A DNA stretch of 64,000 nucleotides, taken from contig JAVLUZ010000228.1 in assembly GCA_036768485.1 (NCBI GenBank), positions 744,001-808,000 on the forward strand, written 5' to 3'. The DNA comes from Mermis nigrescens (Eukaryota > Nematoda > Enoplea > Mermithida > Mermithidae). Positions within the stretch are counted from its first letter, which is position 1, and every line of letters begins with the position of its first letter. The position numbers and the translations under genes were made by a program. Below the pieces are notes generated by a model. It was not told the DNA's origin, did not search any database, and worked only from the letters and a program-made list of their open reading frames with translations. This document shows positions 24,501 to 29,583 of this stretch, piece after piece.

Positions 24501-26724
24501 TAAGTACTTTTTACTCAAAAAGCGCCCAAAATTGATGAATTTTTGCCTTTTTTAGTGTAAAAAGTGATATAATGCAGTCAAAATGGACTAAAAATGCTTT
24601 AAAAATGCGATATTACCACGAAAAAACGTTTTATAGGCTATTTTGACCATTTTGATCGTTAAAACAGCAAAAAAGATCGTGGACGTCATATTTACTGTTT
24701 TGGATTTCAAGGATTTTACCCCCCCCCCCTGCCGACCCTAACCATATGCACCTATGACATGTATCTATAACAAAATAATACGAGAAGTATAGTAGGTATG
24801 CAATTACGATAGAGTGTGAGTAATGCTTGTCACCACCATAATGATCTAAAGGGGGTTAAAGAGGTTTCACCCCCCCCCAAATAATTTTTAACTCCCCCAG
24901 GAAATTTTTACCCCTCCCCAGTCCGAAAAATTTCAAATCGTAGAAAAGGTGCTGTTCTAAGCGTTTTAGCTATCTCTTTGATCAAAAGTGTAAAATTTTC
25001 GGCACTTCGAGCCATGCACTCATTATTAGCCAATACTTTCTTCAATTTGTTCGAATTTTTCATTTTTTCCATGTTTTTATGCTCTAGAAAGATATAGCAT
25101 CGTCAGCAATGCCTAAAAACGGTGTTTTTAAAGCGTATCCGCCATTTTTTGTGCCAAAAAAGGCACTTTGAAATTTCACTCGCCCAGGATTCCCATGCTG
25201 TGCATGTCTGGTAAGGTTACACCACCATACATGACTTGGTTTAACCCCCAGAAATGTATTCATCCCGAGAAATCGTTTCATCCTGAAGATTCTTCGGTTT
25301 TCCAAAAAAATCGTCGAAAAGGTGCGTTTTACATGTTACTGGCGATCTTTTGATTAAAAGTAAATTTTGGCGCTTTGCGCCATATATTCATGTTTTGACT
25401 ACAATTTGTTCAATTAACTCCATTTTTTCGCATTTTTTCGAAATTTTTCTAAATTTTTTTCGAGTTTCAAAAAGAATTTAGGATTTAAGATTTATTATTA
25501 TTCAGAATTATCAGAATATAAAAATTAGAATATATACAATAAAATAATAAATTAAGAATATTTTAGAACAATCAAAATATTTAACATTATTCAGAATTTG
25601 GGTGCTGTCCATGTAGGTACGTATGCTCCTCCCTCACATTGCAGGCATATATAATTATAGACATAATTAAAAATTTAATGCACTGACTCAACATCATTAT
25701 TTAGATGAACAAGCTAAAATTACTGATATAAAAGCTGCAAACAAAAATTGCTGCCAAGATCTACGAGTATCTACAGGGTTCATGCGATGCGAATTCCACA
25801 ATTCAGATACGACCTAACCATACAACCGAAATTGTCGTCCTCAAACCTCCCCCACCAGCCAAAAACTTTTCGACCCCACCAAAAATTTCAAGCCTTTTAA
25901 TGTATGGACTGAACTGAGATGAAACCTTTTCAAGCCTAAGCCTCAAATCCATATACCGGATAGGGATTTTCCGAGAAGCCGATCAATTTAGAAAAAAGTA
26001 GCGAATCTTCTGCTTTGACAAGAAACGGCTAAAAACACACAAAACAGACAAAGAAGCAAGTTTTAGTCCAGGGAATGAGGTTTATCATATTAGAAGTTCT
26101 TTAGTTTGGGGACGGACAAAATTGGCTGGGTGCAGACGTGTTCTAGGGGGGTTGGGGTGTTTTGACCCTTCCACCCAGAATGGCAACTGACCTCCCCCTC
26201 CGCAAAATGGCTGCGACGCCTCAGAATGGTCGATTTTTTTGTAAAAGTCGTAAAAAATGTGCCTTTTTAGGCGATTTTAGCTCAGTCTTGGTTCAAAAAT
26301 CTAAATATTCGGCACTTTGCGCCATATGCACATTTTTTGACTATATTTTGTTCCATTTTACTTAATTTTTTCAAATTCTTTCGAGATTTATCCTACGTTT
26401 TTATGTCCTAAAAAGAGCGAGCATTGTCTGAAACGTCAAAAAACAGTGTTTTTGACGTGTACCCATCGTTTTTAGCCGAAAAAGGAACTTTAAAACAAAA
26501 ATTTGGGCCTGACCGCCCAGAATTCCAAAGCTGTACATGTATGGTTGAGAGGAATACAAAACCCCGCAAAATTGTATATCTCATACATTATATAATTTTT
26601 TAGCTGCAACACCTGTAGAGCACGAGGCTTCAGAAGCTTCATGAGTCTTCGTTGTAAACGAACACGATGATAACCGTGCATGATTTTGTATCCGAGAGAG
26701 TGAAGGCGACGACGAAAGGGCCAT
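470..26724 (-). CDS. TRAP1: TRAP1 mitochondrial Hsp90 chaperone, gene span (10 exons, 3' end beyond the window)
   Basis: ATP-dependent chaperone of the Hsp90 family that acts in the mitochondrial matrix. Seen: exons 26613-26724, 24158-24234, 23940-24086, 19204-19275, 12733-12896, 11311-11423, 7952-8136, 6781-7019, 2712-2859 and 470-597 join with consistent phases into 461 residues plus two bases. Residues 1-35 have R/K, many S/T and few acids, as in a matrix presequence. The Bergerat ATPase signatures are all present: E68/N72 in [14 protein letters not shown]113 in [16 protein letters not shown], and [11 protein letters not shown] at 155-165. The middle domain has the catalytic arginine R360 in NLSREILQQ. 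There is no charged linker, as expected for TRAP1 and unlike cytosolic Hsp90. The family is about 700 residues, so roughly the last 200 (end of the middle domain and the dimerisation domain) lie to the left of the window. No coding break is seen, so it is probably functional. Confidence 0.95.
617..1047. mobile_element. MITE, family D copy 1 (hAT-like, 8-bp TSD)
   Basis: 431-bp element with ends CATAGGTGCACA and GTGCATGTATG (inverted), flanked by a perfect 8-bp duplication ACGACTAT at 609-616 and 1048-1055. No coding capacity. It lies in TRAP1 intron 9, 11 nt (to the TSD) from the exon 10 acceptor. Eight-base duplications and CA...TG ends suggest hAT; the superfamily is an inference. Other copies: about 4048-4500, 23110-23545 and 24340-24760. 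Confidence 0.85.
1190..1453 (+). repeat. Dispersed repeat, family J copy 1
   Basis: About 250 bp shared with 40770-41045: both have GAGGAAAT/TGAAATT, AGGCAAAAT, a TTTAGTGCTTAT-like core and the end CTAGATCGGC...CTGTGCATCTATGG. Non-coding. Immediately right, 1454-1576 is another short CTATGGTT...GCCGCCCATGTATGG repeat resembling the element at 45806-45950. Confidence 0.6.
1603..1801. mobile_element. hAT MITE, family H copy 1
   Basis: 199 bp with terminal inverted repeats CAGGGGCGGATTTAGGA and TCCTGAATCCGCCACTG, flanked by CACAGACC (1595-1602) and CACAGAAC (1802-1809), a 7/8 matching target duplication. CAGTGGCGGAT-type ends are widespread hAT termini in animals. Internally C- and G-runs, no coding. 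Lies in TRAP1 intron 9. Confidence 0.88.
2099..2512 (+). mobile_element. MITE, family A copy 1 (hAT-like), perfect TSD
   Basis: 414 bp, ends CATACATGCACAGCATG and CCCAGATCACGTATG, flanked by perfect GTGAGCAA duplications at 2091-2098 and 2513-2520. Internal marks of the family: a tract complementary to 'GATAGAGCATCGTCAGAAA', a GGCGCGAGGCGCC hairpin at about 2308 and a G-rich 3' part. At least ten relatives lie elsewhere in the window. Non-coding. Confidence 0.88.
2521..2689. mobile_element. MITE, family K, sharing the TSD of its neighbour
   Basis: About 169 bp between the second (2513-2520) and a third copy (2690-2697) of GTGAGCAA. The start CACAACGGCAGCG and end CCCCGTGTG are weak inverted ends. 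It resembles 44-197 and 32893-33012 (ATCGATTTGGGGA core). The third TSD copy lies 14 nt inside the donor of TRAP1 intron 9. Confidence 0.65.
2712..2859 (-). CDS. TRAP1: TRAP1 exon 9 (middle domain)
   Basis: Residues 370-419, [20 protein letters not shown] then the SLFFKEGI block and DQSEK. Acceptor TTTTAAG, donor AAG-GTTATT (suboptimal). Homology stops at the donor. A minisatellite lies about 37 bp upstream of the acceptor. Confidence 0.93.
2897..3020. repeat. Minisatellite, ~30-bp unit, 4 copies
   Basis: GAATTTTAATGTGAAAAAAT-type units begin their TTAATGTG core at about 2911, 2942, 2971 and 3002 (spacing 31, 29, 31). Lies in TRAP1 intron 8 just upstream of exon 9; reading through it creates a spurious open frame continuous with exon 9. 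Confidence 0.85.
3040..3440 (+). mobile_element. MITE, family A copy 2
   Basis: Begins ATGCACAGCATGAAAACTC, continues with the family core (GCGTCAAAAACGGCG, then ATATAGTCAGAAAAGTG, then GGCGCGAAGAACCG) and ends in a C/G-rich stretch. Boundaries are approximate; no clear TSD. The rest of intron 8 up to 3845 shows nothing recognisable. Confidence 0.65.
4048..4500 (+). mobile_element. MITE, family D copy 2, nested in the pogo-like element
   Basis: Starts CATAGTTTCCCAAGG, ends CCCCTATGGGAATGTGTG; the body matches 617-1047 (TAAAACATCGTATATAACATG, AGTACTA, CGTCTGACAGTGA, GACCCTGAGGGG). The flanks TGTGTAGC and GTATTAGC are only a partial match, so the ends are approximate. Confidence 0.65.
4666..5719. 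mobile_element. Solo LTR (1054 bp) with 4-bp TSD
   Basis: Begins TGTCACGCAAGCGTG and ends GAGGTGACA (TG...CA with TGTCAC/GTGACA inverted tips), flanked by GTAT at 4662-4665 and 5720-5723. The related element at 21604 has the uninterrupted site TATATGTATTAAG, which confirms insertion and exact boundaries. No primer-binding site or gag/pol adjoins it, so it is a recombined solo LTR of an LTR retrotransposon (a 4-bp TSD suits gypsy-like elements). Strand is not determined. Confidence 0.85.
5824..5890. repeat. GC-rich GGGGCC repeat, copy 1
   Basis: GATGTACCGGGGCCGGGGCC, then a GC palindrome and CCGGGGCCTGTAC. Resembles 16745-16862 and 19026-19126. It interrupts the end of the pogo-like element. 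Confidence 0.6.
5964..6567. other. TRAP1 intron 8, AT-rich unique sequence
   Basis: Runs of AATAAAAT and ATAATAATAAC around 6055-6095; otherwise no gene, repeat family or RNA signal that I can recognise. Confidence 0.5.
6568..6745 (+). mobile_element. Dispersed repeat, family B copy
   Basis: ACGGCATGAAATTTTGGGAG, GGTCCCAGCCATTT, GACCTCCGATTTTGGACCAA and GGGGATCCCCACCCCTGTTA are the family B landmarks also found at 8349, 15930 (inverted), 17388, 22445 and 33188. Ends about 36 bp before the donor of TRAP1 exon 8. Short non-autonomous element, superfamily unknown. Confidence 0.6.
6781..7019 (-). CDS. TRAP1: TRAP1 exon 8 (middle domain, catalytic arginine)
   Basis: Residues 291-369, beginning [57 protein letters not shown] and REILQQ are near-invariant TRAP1 blocks; Arg360 contacts the ATP gamma-phosphate in the family. 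Acceptor TTTTAG, donor TTAAG-GTTTAC. The split codon AG|C reads Ser370 rather than the basic residue I would expect there. Confidence 0.96.
7185..7572 (-). mobile_element. MITE, family A copy 3
   Basis: CATGATCTTGGGAAGGGGG to CATTCTGTGCATG; contains TTTGACTATATTTTGTTAAA and GAGCATCGACAGAAAC. Occupies much of TRAP1 intron 7. The remaining 7573-7951 is AT-rich with no recognised feature. Confidence 0.7.
7952..8136 (-). CDS. TRAP1: TRAP1 exon 7 (start of the middle domain)
   Basis: Residues 229-290, [20 protein letters not shown], then the [11 protein letters not shown] block and a stretch ending FLLHYR. This is the standard N-to-middle junction of TRAP1. Acceptor ATCAAAG with a weak pyrimidine tract; donor AGA-GTATAA. 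Confidence 0.95.
8349..8548 (+). mobile_element. Dispersed repeat, family B copy
   Basis: AACGGCTCGAAATCTCGGAT, GGGGTCCCGATCATTTTT, GGGTCAAAAATTTTCTGGCT and GGGGGATCCCCTATG in the family order. Preceded by CATACATGC and followed by ATGTATG, which may be its inverted ends. Confidence 0.65.
8549..10217. other. TRAP1 intron 6, sequence without recognised features
   Basis: About 1.7 kb of AT-rich DNA with no long frame, no repeat shared with the rest of the window, and an AAATAAATAAATAAATAAA tract near 10085. Nothing else supported. Confidence 0.5.
10218..10385. mobile_element. hAT MITE (168 bp), family I
   Basis: Ends CAGGCACGTATGTAGCT and AGCTACGTGCCTG (inverted), flanked by ATGATCTT (10210-10217) and ATGATCTA (10386-10393). 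The interior carries repeated CCCCCAAAATTGG-like pieces. A related tip, CAGCTACGTGCCTGG, occurs at 42588-42602. Confidence 0.85.
10386..11225. mobile_element. Two adjoining family A MITEs (opposite orientations)
   Basis: 10430-10830 reads in plus orientation (ATGCATAGCACGAGAATTCT, GGTACGCGTCAAAAACATAA, hairpin GCCGCGAAGCGCC at 10650). 10860-11225 reads in minus orientation (TTTTAAGCGTTTTCAGCTA, TTTTGGGCGCTTCGCACC at about 11010, TTTTTGACTATATTA). Junction and ends are approximate. They lie directly downstream of TRAP1 exon 6 within intron 6. Confidence 0.65.
11311..11423 (-). CDS. TRAP1: TRAP1 exon 6 (end of the N-terminal domain)
   Basis: Residues 191-228, [20 protein letters not shown] followed by [17 protein letters not shown], matching the GTKIVLHLK strand that closes the Hsp90 ATPase domain. 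Acceptor GATTTCAG. The alternative AG five bases downstream would give a stop, so it was not used. Donor AAAG-GTACCG. Confidence 0.93.
11424..12027. other. TRAP1 intron 5, purine-rich AT stretch
   Basis: 11440-11830 is strongly A/G-biased on this strand (GATAAAAAATTTAGAGATAA-like runs), giving misleading open frames on the other strand. From 11840 to 12027 nothing is recognised. Confidence 0.5.
12028..12322 (+). mobile_element. MITE, family A copy (left member of a tandem pair)
   Basis: Starts CATATATATGCACAGCAAGG after CGCTCTAC and ends AGATCATATAATATGTACG directly before GCTCGTAC. The left flank and GCTCGTAC look like a decayed duplication of one target. It is internally shortened relative to 2099-2512. 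Confidence 0.7.
12331..12724 (-). mobile_element. MITE, family A copy inserted at the exon 5 splice donor
   Basis: 394 bp, CATATATCATCTGG to GCTGTGCATGTATG, with perfect 8-bp duplications GCTCGTAC at 12323-12330 and 12725-12732. The right duplication is exactly the first eight bases of TRAP1 intron 5 (GTACGAGC on the gene strand), directly abutting exon 5 at 12733. The duplication preserved the donor. Confidence 0.9.
12733..12896 (-). CDS. TRAP1: TRAP1 exon 5 ([14 protein letters not shown] lid)
   Basis: Residues 137-190, [20 protein letters not shown] then [11 protein letters not shown], the glycine-rich ATP-lid segment of Hsp90 proteins, ending in HWTSD. Acceptor CCTGCAG; donor GG-GTACGAG, with two bases left over. 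The first eight intron bases are also the target-site duplication of a MITE (see 12331-12724). Reading past the donor gives sequence without homology. Confidence 0.96.
13235..15125 (+). mobile_element. Family E element, split by a younger insertion
   Basis: Segments 13235-13554 and 14760-15125 match 27824-28271: GTAGCGATTTTAGTGTGG, GTTTTCGA/GTTGTTCGAC, GGCGCGAAGCGCCGAAAAA, and ATCTTTGTA...GTACAAAGACGGACCCGAAA. The copy after the insertion is nearly a full element; the piece before it is a second, partly overlapping copy. Confidence 0.6.
13555..14759. mobile_element. hAT non-autonomous element, family H copy 2 (1205 bp)
   Basis: Starts CACTAGCGGATCCAGG, ends CCCGATCCGCGCCTG, flanked by GTTACAGT (13547-13554) and GGTGCAGT (14760-14767). 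The uninterrupted homologue at about 27932 reads GGTACAGTAGCG, confirming the site. Inside, a tandem ~105-bp unit with GGCGCGAAGCGCCGAAAAAA and GTTTTGAGCGGGCTA-type phrases is repeated about three times between 13640 and 14130. No transposase frame. Confidence 0.8.
15126..15840. other. TRAP1 intron 4, mostly unrecognised
   Basis: 15126-15163 (ending GCTATATCAA) is also present at 28283-28325, so it belongs to the sequence that carried family E in both places. CCCGGGTTTTTCCCGGGT-type palindromes lie at 15357-15420, inside the composite element ending 15432. 15433-15840 shows nothing I can name. Confidence 0.45.
15843..16115 (-). mobile_element. Two family B fragments, inverted
   Basis: 15843-15925 (CAAAACGGCC, GGGGATACCCCTAG) and 15930-16115 (GGATAGGGGATTCCCCATC, TTTTTGGCCGTTTTGGCCAA, GGACCCCTCACTCTAAATTT, CGAGCCGTTACACG) read as the reverse of 8349-8548. 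Confidence 0.6.
16196..16560 (-). mobile_element. MITE, family A copy
   Basis: ATGATCTTGAGGAGG to GGCACTATGTATATAG, with the hairpin TTCGGCGCTTCGCGCCATAT at 16362, TTTTTGACAATATTTTGTTC, and AGCATCGTCTGAACG. End positions approximate. Confidence 0.65.
16745..16862. repeat. GC-rich GGGGCC repeat, copy 2
   Basis: Starts AGTGATCGACCGGGGC and consists of GGGGCCGGGGC blocks on one half and CCCCGGCCCCGG on the other, so either strand could form hairpins or G-quadruplexes. The first 16 bases recur perfectly, inverted, at 19111-19126. Extreme composition against an AT-rich background. Confidence 0.75.
17130..18560. mobile_element. Mosaic of families D, B and E
   Basis: 17130-17270: D fragment (GGGGTATTACCCCCTCAGGG, CACTGTCAGACGATTTTTGG). 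17388-17640: B (AACGGCTGGAAATCTAGGGT, GGTCCCGCGCCATTT). 17700-17830 and 18150-18480: E arms in opposite orientation (CTTTGTACATGTACAAAGA) with hairpins GGCGCGAAGTGCCG at 17871 and GGCGCTTCGCGCC at 18387. 18490-18560: D-like end (GGGATTTCACCCCTCCC). Individual borders not resolved. Confidence 0.5.
18561..19025. other. TRAP1 intron 4, unique AT-rich sequence
   Basis: No coding, RNA or repeat signal recognised. Confidence 0.5.
19026..19126. repeat. GC-rich GGGGCC repeat, copy 3 (inverted)
   Basis: Ends GCCCCGGTCGATCACT, the exact reverse complement of the start of copy 2. Contains CCCCGGCCCCGGCC and GCCGGGGCCGGGG blocks. Lies 78 bp from TRAP1 exon 4. Confidence 0.7.
19204..19275 (-). CDS. TRAP1: TRAP1 exon 4 (DTGVGMT nucleotide-binding motif)
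   Basis: Residues 113-136: [20 protein letters not shown] then SGSK. Asp113 is the adenine-binding aspartate of the GHKL fold. Acceptor CGTTGCAG, donor AAG-GTATGA; 24 whole codons. The exon is isolated between introns of about 4.7 and 6.3 kb, both filled by transposons. Confidence 0.95.
19798..19960 (+). pseudogene. Transposase N-terminal HTH fragment (left arm)
   Basis: [20 protein letters not shown] followed by [19 protein letters not shown]: the size and pattern of the DUF4817/HTH region in insect mariner-like transposons (family recognition by pattern only). It stops after about 55 residues and lacks the DDE domain. The mirrored right-arm copy (19977-20150, minus strand) has an internal frameshift. 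Confidence 0.55.
20253..21333. mobile_element. 1.08-kb inverted-repeat element, copy 1 (intact)
   Basis: Inserted in the right arm of the palindrome: the uninterrupted left arm reads CAGTATAGAAAC, so the junctions are exact to within a TA/TATA duplication. Ends TAGTACGCTCCTAAAAAACC and, inverted, TAGTGCTGGCCTCCTAAAAA. No coding. A second copy, missing both tips, is at 28327-29341 with very high similarity. Confidence 0.8.
21798..22239. other. TRAP1 intron 3, unrecognised
   Basis: AT-rich sequence without a repeat or gene I can identify. Confidence 0.45.
22240..22690. mobile_element. Family B copies, two in a row
   Basis: 22240-22420 (GGCCTAAAACGCAAGTTTTT, GGGTGGAGGATCCCCATCC) and 22445-22690 (TGTAACGACCCCAAATCTTG, AGGGGTCACACATTTACATT, GGGGGTATCCCTTCTACC). 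Each has family B order with one end near CATACATGTAAC. Confidence 0.55.
23035..23545 (-). mobile_element. Family B fragment followed by family D copy 3 (inverted)
   Basis: 23035-23115 is B-like (GGAATCCCCCATCC). 23120-23545 is D reversed: CCCATAGGGGATACTCTACC, CACTGTCAGACGATTTTGAA, hairpin AGGCGCTTCGCGCCC at 23242, and the end GGGGTTCTACCCATCCCC. Confidence 0.6.
23640..23915 (-). mobile_element. MITE, family A copy (partial), adjoining exon 3
   Basis: CAGTGCTCCGCGCGTCATAT, AGTATCATCAGAAACATTAA, GTGTTTTCAACGC and CCATGCTGCGCACG are family landmarks. It stops 25 bp short of the donor of TRAP1 exon 3 (23940). Confidence 0.65.
23940..24086 (-). CDS. TRAP1: TRAP1 exon 3 (catalytic Glu and Asn of the ATP site)
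   Basis: Residues 64-112. It starts [19 protein letters not shown], with catalytic Glu68 and Mg/nucleotide Asn72, and ends HTFSIQ. The acceptor is GCTCAG and the donor CAG-GTGCTC. The exon is 49 complete codons, phase 0 at both ends. Confidence 0.96.
24158..24234 (-). CDS. TRAP1: TRAP1 exon 2 (start of the ATPase domain)
   Basis: Residues 38-63. [20 protein letters not shown] is the first conserved block of TRAP1/Hsp90 N-terminal domains. Acceptor TTTATCAG, donor GAG-GTCAAT. Only 71 bp separate it from exon 3, by far the smallest intron seen here. Confidence 0.95.
24340..24760 (-). mobile_element. MITE, family D copy 4 (inverted)
   Basis: CATATATGCACATAAGGG to CATATGCACCTATG, body matching 617-1047 in reverse (AAAGCGCCCAAAATTGATGA, TTTTATAGGCTATTTTGACC, CCCCCTGCCGACCCTAACC). 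No convincing TSD found. Confidence 0.7.
24835..25400 (-). mobile_element. Family A MITE and an adjoining partial copy
   Basis: 24835-25212: ATGATCTAAAGGGGGTTAAA to CCCATGCTGTGCATG with GGCACTTCGAGCC and AGCATCGTCAGCAATGCC. 25230-25400: second, truncated copy starting CATACATGACTTGG with GGCGCTTTGCGCC at 25363. Minus orientation; ends approximate. Confidence 0.65.
25401..26100. other. TRAP1 intron 1, unrecognised
   Basis: AT-rich tract at 25480-25600 and otherwise plain sequence; no gene or repeat family identified. Confidence 0.45.
26101..26550 (-). mobile_element. MITE, family A copy next to TRAP1 exon 1
   Basis: GGTTGGGGTGTTTTGACCC, GGCACTTTGCGCCATATG at 26310, TTTTTTGACTATATTTTGTT, AGCATTGTCTGAAACGTC, and GCTGTACATGTATGG. 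Ends 62 bp from the exon 1 donor. Confidence 0.65.
26613..26724 (-). CDS. TRAP1: TRAP1 exon 1 (start codon, mitochondrial presequence)
   Basis: The ATG is followed by GCC and preceded by AAG, a good initiation context. It encodes residues 1-37, beginning [20 protein letters not shown], rich in Ser with R11 and R17 and without acidic residues until E29: a matrix-targeting presequence. The exon ends ACA-G before GTGTTG; the single G joins CC of exon 2 to make Ala38, and this phase match supports both exons. Upstream untranslated exons cannot be excluded. Confidence 0.85.
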
Positions 26725-27823
26725 CTTTCTTATAGCGTGAAGGTGTGGTAAAAACATTAGTACATAGGTACCTATTTAGTTTTTGCTGCGAACGAAATCA
26801 CTTGAAAAATGTGAATTTAACCAAGGGCAAGTAGACAACGACCAATCATTTTTTTCACTCCAGAACTGGCGATTTTCCAAAAAAATTCCAGAAAATTCTT
26901 AGAAAAGATATTTATTTTTTAAGCGCTTTGATTGATCTGCTTGCTTTGAGGCACTTTCTTGAAAGATAGAGCATCGTCAGAAATACCCAAAAAAACTGTT
27001 TTTGACGCGCATGCATCACTTTTGAGTCTAAAAAAAGCGCTACCAAATTTCACTCTCCTCTAGAATTTCCATGCTATGTATATCTGAAGAAGAAAATCTT
27101 TCATTGTCCAGAAAAATACACGAAATTCGGTAAAACTTAAATACATGATAAAACAGCGACTGAACAAAAGGCATACAGATCACGGAGTGTGATCAACTAG
27201 GTATGCCTTAACAATAAAATTGTAAAATCAATGTTTAGCAGCTATTTTTTGAATGAAATTTATTTAAAAAATTTTTAAAAAATTCATTAAATTTATTTGT
27301 CTGCTAACGACTGCAACGTTTCCGATGCATATTAAGTCGGACGCTCATTATCTTATAAGAAATCGTAGTAAATGTGCCGAAAATGAATTGTACACATTAA
27401 CAGACTTAATATTATTTACTTTATCTATAAATAAAGTTAAAGGCTTGGTCTATATGAAAAATATCGCATCGCTAAGTACCAATCTTACCGTGAAGGTGTG
27501 CACCTGAATTGCTTCTGAGTACAGTTCGATCCAAGGATCGCATAATGTATGCACAGCTTCTCTGCATCATATGGCGCACAAAAAAATAAACAGATAGATA
27601 GTGCTTCAAACAAAAATACGCTCTAAATAAACTTGAATCAGATACAGTAAACCGAATCTGTAAAAAATGAAAAGTTTATCACTTTTTGCACGGCGTACGG
27701 AAGACAGATACTACAGCACGAATGGGAAATTATGGATACTATCAGCCATTATGTACAAAGGCTTTCTGAACAAAAAATCATTATATTATTTCCTATTTCA
27801 CTGAATTTGTCACTATTTCAGGG
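26725..27823. other. Region upstream of TRAP1; one family A fragment
   Basis: Any promoter of TRAP1 should lie here, but no clear TATA or initiator could be assigned. 26850-27085 is a family A remnant in minus orientation (GAGCATCGTCAGAAATACCC, CCATGCTATGTATATCTG). 27177-27195 has the imperfect palindrome GATCACGGAGTGTGATC. The rest is unrecognised. Confidence 0.5.
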
Positions 27824-28271
27824 CAGTGTTTTTTTTGTACAAGGTCCGTTTGTACATGTACAAAGATGGTCCCTAAAAGTCTTTGTACATTTCGTACACA
27901 CAAATTTTTGGGTACTATAATATGGTACAGTAGCGATTTTAGTGTGGCAAAAACAGAGTTGTTCGACCTTTGGTTACGTATTTTAGCAATTTCTAGGTTC
28001 CTGAAAGCAAAAATCAGTAATAATCGTCTCAAAACGGCGCCAAGCGCCAAAAAATTGGCATTTTTCTATTCAAAATGCAATTTCTGAAATTATAAAGATA
28101 TGTAGAACACACAATTGCTCATTTCGGCGCGGAGCGCCGAGAATTTTCGCGAATTTCGAACCTTTTTTGCAATTTTAGACATCCCAAAAATCTTTGTACA
28201 TGTACAAAGACGGACCCGAAAAGTTTTTGTACATCGGAAAAAATCTTTGCCGCGTACAAAAAAAAACACTG
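27824..28271 (+). mobile_element. Family E element, best complete copy (448 bp)
   Basis: Inverted ends CAGTGTTTTTTTTGTAC and GTACAAAAAAAAACACTG. Subterminal CTTTGTACATGTACAAAGA-type palindromes at both sides, and two hairpins (GGCGCCAAGCGCC at 28037, GGCGCGGAGCGCC at 28123). No coding and no clear TSD. CAGTG tips suggest hAT, unproven. Confidence 0.7.
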
Positions 28272-28326
28272 TTGCACAAACGTCTTAACGACCAATAGTG
28301 CAAATAGCTACTAGCTATATCAAACA

Positions 28327-29341
28327 AAAAAAACCATTTCCATGTTTTTGGCTCATAACTTCAGAACAAATAGCATTGAAGAAGTCAACAAACATCTATT
28401 TTTGACAGCTGCCCTAGGCCCATAACTTGCTACATGGAAGAATTTTTAAGCGCCATATTGCATAGCAAGCTTGCATGAAATACGAAACTTTGAATAAAAA
28501 CCACTTTTTCCTAAAAAAAAACCATGGGAACTAAAAAAACCACCCCCAAAATGTTATGCGAAGTGCATGGTTGGCAGCGCAAAACAGTTAGTTGACCTTG
28601 AATGATCACAATTTTGAAAAAAATCATTTTTTACTATATTTCCCTTCATTTTATCACATTTATATTAAAAACAATAATTTTTTCTGAATTATATTAAAAG
28701 TTCTATAAATTTCACAAATACAGTCTTCAATTGATAAAAAAGACTCTAGGTAAGTCTCTTCTACATCCTCTGCAAGAAGTCAGTGCAAAATTATGCAACT
28801 CGATGAAAAGTAATTTCGTTGCTATGGCAACGTATACTTAGCATTGGTCTTCTTTTAGGTTACAGTGGTTTTTTTTAGGTTACAATCGAACTTTTTTGGC
28901 AGTTTTTGGGGTGATTCTTATTTTTTGTGAAAAATAAATATCAGGCATCATGAAAGGTGTACGAGGTACATTCCTGCTAAGTTTTGTAAAAATTGGCGCT
29001 GGTTTTTTAGGTTGCAACTTGTTTTTTTTAGCTTTGGCTTTGAAGGTATACTGTAGCTATGTGGATGACATAGAAGAAGTAAATTTTTTCTGACATTAGT
29101 CTGCAAGGGAGCCTAACGTGAAAACATAAAAGATTCCAACAAATATGAATACGGGTAGAAATACTGACCCGCAAAAATGCTTTAAAAAATCATAAAAATG
29201 GCAATTTTTAGGAACTTTTCGACAAATTTATATCTCAAGTTTCTGAATGATCCGGAAAGCGACCAGGGGTCAATTGTAATCCTCATGGCATAGCTTGTTC
29301 GCCAGTTTAATATCATCAGTCATCTCCTTTTGGTTATGGAA
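28327..29341. mobile_element. 1-kb element, copy 2 (tips missing)
   Basis: Direct repeat of 20266-21276: CATGTTTTTGGCT, AGAACAAATAGCATTGAAGA, CAGCTGCCCTAGGCC, TTCGTTGCTATGGCAACGTA. Differences are scattered point changes and small indels. The terminal CTCCTAAAAAA sequences are absent at both sides. Confidence 0.8.
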
Positions 29342-29583
29342 AAGATAAGTTGATAAGAAAAGATAAGCTGCCTTTTAAAAAATTAGGAAGATCAATGTCC
29401 CACGAGTGCCTCGCATTTTAGTGGATTTGGTAAGTCCGATGTAAGTCCCCCAATGGTCAAATCCTTAAGCTATTATCACGTTCGAACCTTGAACAAACTC
29501 TAAATACTTATTATTGCTTTTTTGAAATTTTTTCGCAGAATGACCTCGAAAACTAAACTACACCTACTTCATCAATTATCAAT

